A DNA stretch of 64,000 nt. Origin: Deroplatys truncata (taxonomy: Eukaryota > Arthropoda > Insecta > Mantodea > Mantidae). Under the pieces are notes generated by a model. It saw nothing but the letters and a program-made list of their open reading frames with translations. It made no database searches and was not told the origin of the DNA. The stretch covers positions 226,307,152 to 226,371,151 of the forward strand of contig CM060981.1 in the NCBI GenBank assembly GCA_030765065.1. The letters are read 5' to 3'. Positions within the stretch are counted from its first letter, which is position 1. Each line of letters opens with the position of its first letter. Shown piece by piece: positions 57,844-64,000 of the stretch. Both the position numbers and the translations under genes were made by a program.

Positions 57844-59015
57844 TTTAGCAATACTACAGCAGTTACACAAGCACGACATTTTTATGGTTGTAGTGGGAAT
57901 ACTGGTGCATCGATCTAAATATCATTATTAATATAAATATTACTATATAGTAAGTGTAAACTATGTTATATAATAAATAAAAAGGATTTAGCCGTGCAGT
58001 TATAATCTATGTGTCTTAAGTCATGTGGTACCAGACAGATACATCTCCAGGCTTGCCCTAAGCACACGAAATCGGCTAAATATGACCAACAGAGACGCTT
58101 GGGTGAGACAGAAGGGCATAGCTTGAAAAGAAAGAGAGAGGCCTGAATAGACACAGGAAGTCCGAATTCGCCATGTTACAGAAGCGTGGAGGATACGATA
58201 GCACATGTTCTCATACGACACCAATGTGATCAATCAATCACAATATTGCTAAAAGCTATGGCGGGGAAAATAGCGCCTTTAGCTGGGTGTATAAATAAGG
58301 CGGATCTCCGATAATCGCAGGGCTGCATAAATCTTCTTCGGGAGGTGAACTTAATTCACTGAGATGGCCGAGCGTGTGAAGAAGCTGTTAGCACTTAGAG
58401 GCATCTTAGGGTGGGAGGTAGGTCCCCCATAATCCGTCGTATAATTGTGGGGTAGAATTCACTGCTAGCTGCAAACAAGTGTGAAAATAAATTACAGTTC
58501 AAGGGAACTTCATATTTTTCATTTCCTCTACTGTAACCACTCCTGATATGACAGTTAAGAGCTTAGGCCAACACAGAAGTGTTTTAGGAGCTGTTTTACA
58601 GCAATTTACCATTCTCATCAGAAGGAAAACGACGAAGCAACCGGCGCAGAGGAGTTGTTCTGTCGCATGGTTACTATTGGAGTTTCGCGCAGTGTATATA
58701 GTGTTTTGATATTTAGGAGTACATGTGTTATCGAACATCCTCCAATTTCCCTATCTGGATGGGTTTTTTCTATGCATTTGTATCGTCATGACCTTTGTCA
58801 TTAGGGATGGTTAGTTCAGTAGTGGATGGATTGGAAGGAGAAGCTTTTGTGGGTGCAGTTGTTGGATTTCAGTGATAGGAGTCGAGGAGGTGGGCTGTTT
58901 TTTTTGGGAGTTAATTGTATTTCGTGTAATTACGTCTGTAGTCGTCGTTGTCTTAGGGCTTCTCGTCATACTTAGTATTATAGCTAACTACCTGAAGGAG
59001 AAATAAGAAAAAAAA
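57844..59015. other. Unassigned region
   Basis: No gene was supported. Open frames at 57966-58233 and 58499-58738 lack motifs. Confidence 0.3.
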
Positions 59016-59726
59016 TCTGATGTGTTACACTCACATGACTTTCTCTACTCAAGTACAAACTACTTTTACAAACGCTTATTCTCCATATGCTTCATGTTAA
59101 TCTGGATGTTAATCTTATTGCTAATTTTCTTGTAGGTGCAAGGTATGATAGTCAAATATTTTAAGAGCTGGTTGCTATGTGGCGCATTCCATTCTCTTTG
59201 TATGTCCAGGACATAACAAAATGAATAACGAATTCCCATTTGAGAAAAAGTATTGAAAAATTTAAGGAAATAACAAGCAATATCTCGAAAATGGTTCACT
59301 CAACAACAAAAAATGTTTATGCATAAATTGTGGAATTTAACGCGATCTACATTTTTGTTTAGTAAAATTTTGTCTATCTCTTATGGTTTACCAGTTATGC
59401 AAAAGTCGTTCACAATGAAGAACAATGGACACATTCCCAGAAAATTCGAGATATACATTTCATTTGTCATTAAAATATCTTAAACATATGATATTTTAAT
59501 CAAAATTGTTAGAGCAATTTTTGAGAAAATTAAAATTTTCGAAAAATGTTCCATGTAAAGGGTAATCTGGGGTGGGGGGATTTTCTTGACAACCTTCGTG
59601 TCGCATCTCTGGAAGATACTAAACCTAAATACCAAGTTTGGTGTTTATCCGACTGTTCGTTTCTAAGTTATGCTATTCACCGGTACATAAACATTACACA
59701 CGGACATGTTTCCAAAAATGCTTTTT

Positions 59727-60368
59727 ACTTTCTCTACTACGTATAGTAAGTAGGGGAAGTATTGCATTCCACCCAAAAATTCGATACCGAGATTTCACCG
59801 GAAATACATGTTTTGAGACCTCCTGAATCCAAAAAAAGCATTTTTAGAAACATGTCCGTGTGTGTGTCTGTGTGTGTGTCTGTGTGTGTGCCTGTGTGTC
59901 TGGGAACAGCATAACTCAAAAACGAACAGTCGGATAAACACCAAACTAGGTATTTAGGTTCAGTATCTTCCAGAGATGCGACACGAAGGTTTTCAAGAAA
60001 ATCCCCCCACCCCAGACTACCCTTTACATGGAACATTTTTCGAAAATTTTAATTTTCTCAAAAATGGCTCTAACGATTTTGATGAAAATATCATATGTTT
60101 AAGATAATGTCATGAGAAATGAAATGTATATCTAGAATTTTCTGGGAATGTCTCCAAAAGTATTCTTCATTGTGAACGACTTTTGCATAACTGGTAAACC
60201 ATAAGAGAGAGACAAAATTTTACTACACAAAAAATTTAGATCGCGTTAAAGTACACAACTTATGTTATATACATTTCTTTTGTTGAATGAACCGTTTTCG
60301 AGATATTGCTTGTTATTTCCTTAAATTTTCCAATACTTATACTTTTTCTCAAATTCGTTGTTCTTTTT
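59727..60368 (-). mobile_element. Element A, copy A12 (microsatellite half)
   Basis: It begins ACTTTCTCTACTACGTATAG, has a GT tract at 59858-59900, and runs to CTCAAATTCGTTGTTCTTTT. There it meets A13 in the same orientation. The hairpin half is absent. Confidence 0.75.
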
Positions 60369-61112
60369 ACTTTCTCTACTACGTATAGTAAGTAGGGGAA
60401 GTATTGCATTCCACCCAAAAATTCGATACCGATATTTTACCGGAAATACATGTTTTGAGACCTCCTGAATCCAAAAAAAGCATTTTTGGAAACATGTCCG
60501 TGTGTGTGTCTGTGTGTGTGTGTGTGTGAACAGCATAACTCAAAAACGAACAGTCGGATAAGCACCAAACTTGGTATTTAGGTTCAGTAGCTTCCAGAGA
60601 TGCGACACGAAGGTTTTCAAGAAAATCCCCCCAACCCATACTACCCTTTACATGGAAGATTTTTCGAAAAGTTTAATTTTCTCAAAAATGGCTCTAAGGA
60701 TTTTGATGACAATATCATATGTTTAACATATTTTAATGACAAATGAAATGTACATCTCGAATTTTCTGGGAATGTGTCCATTGTTCTTCATTGTGAACGA
60801 CTTTTGCATAGCTGGTAAACCATAAGAGATAGACAAAATTTTACTACACAAAAATGTAGATTGCGTTAAATTCCACAATTTATGCATAAACATTTTTTGT
60901 TGTTGAGTGAACCATTTTCGAGATATTGCTTGTTATTTCCTTAAATTTTCCAATACTTTTTCTCAAATGGGAATTCGTTATTCATTTTGTTATGTCCTGG
61001 ACATGCAAAGAGAATGGAATGCGCCACATAACATGAAGCATATGGAGAATAGGCGTTTGTAAAAATAGATTGTGCAAGAGTAGAGAAAGTCATGTGAGTG
61101 TAACACATCAGA
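60369..61112 (-). mobile_element. Element A, copy A13
   Basis: It runs from ACTTTCTCTACTACGTATAG to GAGAAAGTCATGTGAGTGTAACACATCAGA, with a GT tract at about 60500-60528. An internal deletion near 61030 joins CGCCACATA to ACATGAAGCATATGG. With A12 it forms a head-to-tail pair sharing one hairpin end, like the A7 pair at 43865-44880. Confidence 0.75.
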
Positions 61113-61349
61113 TTTTTTTGGATTCAGGGGGTCTCAAAACATATATTTCCGATGAAATCTCGGTGTCGAATTTTTGGGTGGAATACAATACTTCCCCTAC
61201 TTACTATACGTAGTACAGAAAGTAAAAAAAGGTATATCTACTAAGCTGCTGCGAGACTCAGGAATCATTATGATTATCAGAAAGTGGAGGAGTATTTCGG
61301 CACTTAAGCGCACACGAGGGACTATTGTGCTTTTAAAAATCTCCTGGAG

Positions 61350-61495
61350 GAAGGGGTGAAAAGCTGCGCACAGAGAATCAGCTCGGACACAGGGGATGTC
61401 CCTAACGTCTCCAGAATCTACATCCTGATACCGGTGGGACTTCCTGTAGACCTACCTCTCCCCACGGAGATGTCGCTGTGGGATCCCGTCATACA
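61350..61495 (-). mobile_element. SINE-alpha middle fragment
   Basis: CAGGGGATGTCCCTAACGTC then TCCAGAATC and GGTGGGACTTCC match the body of the minus-strand alpha copies at 19660 and 50490. Head and tail are absent. Confidence 0.5.
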
Positions 61496-61926
61496 ATGAA
61501 CATTAGTATTAGAGAAAAACGAATTTCCGATATTAAATCCCTATGTTCAGTGTTTTTATTTCCACCTTGTATAAGTGCTCGCTATACCTCCAGTAGTCGA
61601 ATTTTCTGTTGTAACCCGTTGTAGCAAAAACAAACCAGCAACTGCCTTTATTCTTCCCCTACGTTAGTGAAATAAAGGCCTTGCAATAAACTTTGCAGTT
61701 TTCTCTGCTTTTCCGTAGTTAATCTTAATGTAAAACACAGTATACTGCTATTGTTCAAAAAGAAGTAATTAGAATAAATAATAACTTCAATAGAGGTATA
61801 TAATTGTACAGTTATGAATAGGAGGAGTACTTTTCTGAGCGACACTACCATGAGATGATTACTTTTCTGATAAGGGATTGTTTGTAGCTGCTGCAACTCA
61901 ATTCAATTTATTCAGCTTGCCATATA

Positions 61927-62500
61927 CAGGAGAGCCAAAAGTCTACGAACCGGCTGCGCGGTGTTTTTCCTGTCCGCGTCCTCTGGCTCGTTGCCGTCTG
62001 CCGCTATCATAGAAAAGCGCGGATGAAACCGTACAACATTTTTAAAACTACTTTTATAGGCTTTACTTAACAACATTATTAAAGTGTGTTTGAGGACAGA
62101 ATCATTAGTAGAGATTTGTGGCCCCTCGATCTCCCGACCTAACCGCCTGAGATTTCTATCTCTGGGGTAACTTAAAACAAAGTGTACAAAACAAACACGC
62201 ACACCCTGGAAGAATTAAAACAAAACATCCGCCACGAAATTTCCAGCATTTCTCAACGTGAACTACGGGGAATGATGAATGGTTTCCTGAAGCGGTGCCA
62301 AAAATTTATGGACGACGACGGTGGCCAGTTTCAGCATCTCCTTTCATAAATTTGATAAGTAAAGCCTTTAAAAGTAGTTTTAAAAATGTTGTATGGTTGC
62401 ATCCGCGCCTTTCTATGATAGCGGCGGACGGTAATGAGCACCGAGGACGCGGACAGGAAAAACACCGCGCAGCCGGTTCGTAGTTTTTTGGCTCTCCCTG
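61927..62500 (+). mobile_element. Deleted mariner-like element M3 with ~150-bp terminal inverted repeats
   Basis: The left end CAGGAGAGCCAAAAGTCTAC and the inverse right end CAGGGAGAGCCAAAAAACTA continue as matching arms of ~150 bp (CGGCTGCGCGGTGTTTTTCC; GCCGCTATCATAGAAA). TA dinucleotides lie at 61925-61926 and 62501-62502. The 574-bp element keeps only a transposase C-terminal remnant between the arms. Confidence 0.7.
62110..62346 (+). pseudogene. Mariner-like transposase C-terminal remnant
   Basis: Fragments DFYLWGN-like, then VYKTNTHTLEELKQNIRHEI, ISSISQRELRGMMNGFLKRC and QKFMDDDGGQFQHLLS are the canonical end of the same transposase type as in M1. A frameshift and stop precede it near 62130. 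The last ~20 residues extend to the edge of the right arm. Confidence 0.65.
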
Positions 62501-62796
62501 TATGTATATATACATATATATGTATATATACATATATATGTGTTTGTGTGCGTACAGGTATACAGGTATAATATTGCGTTAAATTAAACGCAACACAACG
62601 GCATACACATCTCAATACAATGGTCAAATTGAAATAAACTACTTAAAGGATTAGTAAAATATTCTGTTATATTATATAATATGGATTATTAATTAAAATG
62701 TACATATGCTATTAAACCTTAGCAAGCTAAAACGACGGGCCTACAGGCAATTTATTGAACATGTCGACTTCAAGTACATTGATTCATTTCTTGTGA

Positions 62797-62908
62797 AGTG
62801 TCTTATTTGTTGATCTACTAATTGGAAATTGTTTGAGTTCAATAATTGTATATGCTGGGTTTACTAAAATTACTGTTTAAGTAGGTCTTAATTTAACTAA
62901 ATAAATAA
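62797..62908 (+). repeat. Inverted repeat, left copy (partner at 63888-64000)
   Basis: 112 bp, from AAGTGTCTTATTTGTTGATC to TTAACTAAATAAATAAAAA. The inverse sequence at the window's end matches almost base for base. The A-rich end suggests the 3' tail of a retroelement present in two orientations. Confidence 0.75.
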
Positions 62909-62913
62909 AAAAA

Positions 62914-63040
62914 TCTGATTGTTACACTCACATGACTTTCTCAACTCTGGTACAAACTACTTTTACAAACGCTTATTCTCCATATGCTTCATGTTAATCG
63001 AGATAAACATTTGCATCTTGTTGTTAATATTCTTGTAGGA
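62914..63040 (+). mobile_element. Element A, hairpin-end fragment A14
   Basis: TCTGATTGTTACACTCACATG, then ACTTTCTCAAC and TTAATCGAGATAAACATTTG are followed by a stop in similarity near CTTGTAGGACC. It sits directly after the A-rich tail of the inverted repeat. Confidence 0.7.
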
Positions 63041-63539
63041 CCAATATGTATCACCATTCTTTTATCGAACAAAATGAGAACATGTTACTCTAGATCCATG
63101 TGGATTAAAGGGAGGTTAAACGCAAGGATTATCATCTGGAGAATAGTACCTTTTGTGGAAGACTATGACACTAAATATTGTGCAAATAACTGGCATAAAA
63201 CCGTATCGCTATGATCTAAACATCTGGACATCTAGGCACCCAAGAGTGCACCGTGCAGTTTCGCAAGTCCATACGTGAGAGTTTGTAAAGAAATATTAAA
63301 TCATGCGGCAACATACTCACTAGTATGACAACAGGTGGGCCACTCTTTACCTTGCAGAAATTTTCTTAGAAATAGTTGCGAAACTAGAATTGCTTGTAAT
63401 AATTACCCTTCGCTCTGGCACTCTGGTTTAAGTATTTACAAACGCACTTTCCTTGAAACCAGTTATAAGAGAATGTAAGATCTTTCAGATACGAGACCGC
63501 AAATGGAAGAAACTATGCATACAAATTCACAAGCAAGCA

Positions 63540-63830
63540 GCAAAACTCGACATTTATGGTTTTAATTGCATCATAATTCTTACGTTGCAAACAGAAATTA
63601 AAATTGATAGGGGATTAACGTGGACACCTCATGTGGATCCCATTTGTATTAGACACACAGGAATAATATATTTACTCAGGCGTCTGATATGCATGTTTCC
63701 TAAACGTTACTATAGAAGTACATATTTTGCCTTTTTCCAGAGCGTAATTATTTGTGGTATTCATATCTGGAGAAATTGCAGTAGTATCAAAAACATTATA
63801 AAAATTAAAATAAAAGGCTATTCATATTTT
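63540..63830 (+). pseudogene. LINE reverse transcriptase thumb-region fragment
   Basis: The frame 63453-63872 contains RGLTWTPHVDPICIRHTGII, YLLRRLICMFPKRYYRSTYF and AFFQSVIICGIHIWRNCSSI. The order LTWxxHVDxIC...YLLRRL...YFAFFQSxIxYGIxxWG is the segment after the YXDD domain in several LINE clades. It is uninterrupted for ~95 residues but lacks the rest of ORF2 and is enclosed by the inverted repeat pair. Confidence 0.65.
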
Positions 63831-63887
63831 ATCTCGCTCATCTTGGGATGCTCGTTGACACTGTTTTCATAAAAGGAAGGTATTTAT

Positions 63888-64000
63888 TTTTATTTAGTTA
63901 GTTAAATTAAGACCCACTTAAACAGTAATTTTACTAAACCCAGCATATACAATTATTCAACTCAAAACAATTCCCAATTAGTAGTTCAACAAATAAGACT
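63888..64000 (-). repeat. Inverted repeat, right copy, cut by the window edge
   Basis: Inverse of 62797-62908, starting with the T-rich TATTTTTATTTAG side and running to the last base. The shared blocks include CAGCATATACAATTATT and AAACAGTAATTTTA. Confidence 0.75.

Larger units (their letters stand above)
59016..61223 (+). mobile_element. Element A, copy A11, hosting A12 and A13
   Basis: The left part 59016-59726 ends CCAAAAATGCTTTTT. The right part 61113-61223 resumes TTTTTTTGGATTCAGGGG and ends TACGTAGTACAGAAAGTA. The uninterrupted family sequence is AATGCTTTTTTTGGATTC, so the insertion is inside this T run. Confidence 0.75.

Noticed and set aside
1..64000. CRISPR array, phage genes, bacterial operons or a novel defence system
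   Set aside because: Nothing prokaryotic is seen. Repeats are dispersed or are microsatellites, with no regular repeat-spacer array and no gene cluster.

Overview
The window looks like AT-rich intergenic DNA from an insect with a large, repeat-crowded genome. The evidence is a cuticular protein gene of an arthropod-only family, many tRNA-derived SINEs, jockey-like LINEs, Tc1/mariner, Harbinger and Mutator-like remnants, Ty3/gypsy-like LTRs, and nested short elements. A polyneopteran such as a cockroach would fit, but that is a guess. I find one convincing host gene: a CPLCA-type cuticular protein with a retinin-like domain (minus strand, 8265-8888), whose short first exon is not securely located.

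Most of the rest is transposon debris. The dominant component is a superfamily of ~0.8-1.0 kb non-autonomous elements, called here A, B and C. They share an 11-bp subterminal inverted repeat (ACTTTCTCTAC / GTAGAGAAAGT), an (AC/GT)n microsatellite near one end, a small hairpin just outside the other subterminal repeat, and insertion into A/T runs. That layout resembles Helentron-associated elements (HINE / DINE-1-like). I count more than 20 copies or pieces, many inserted into one another.

Layout. 1-8 kb: SINE piece, element A, two 5'-truncated LINE copies, a Harbinger remnant and element B. 8-9 kb: the cuticle gene. 11-20 kb: element A, a deleted mariner, a SINE nest and an AT-rich desert. 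20-25 kb: a four-element nest (C holding A and B, with an LTR inside B). 26-28 kb: a mariner deletion derivative beside a nearly full-length dead Tc1-like element. 30-35 kb: three solo-LTR-like units with 4-bp target duplications, one inside another. 38-50 kb: SINEs and a dense A/B/C nest. 50-56 kb: SINE, LINE ends, a gypsy-like 5' LTR with primer-binding site, and a Mutator-like fragment. 57-58 kb: two tandem 412-bp LTR-like units. 59-64 kb: a triple A nest, another deleted mariner and a LINE fragment.

The genes do not form a pathway. The interest is in transposon architecture: repeated use of A/T runs as targets, the same insertion in two different C copies, inverted half-element dimers, and LTR-like units with primer-binding-site-like motifs inside their 3' end. 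Boundaries are by eye, typically within 5-30 bp.
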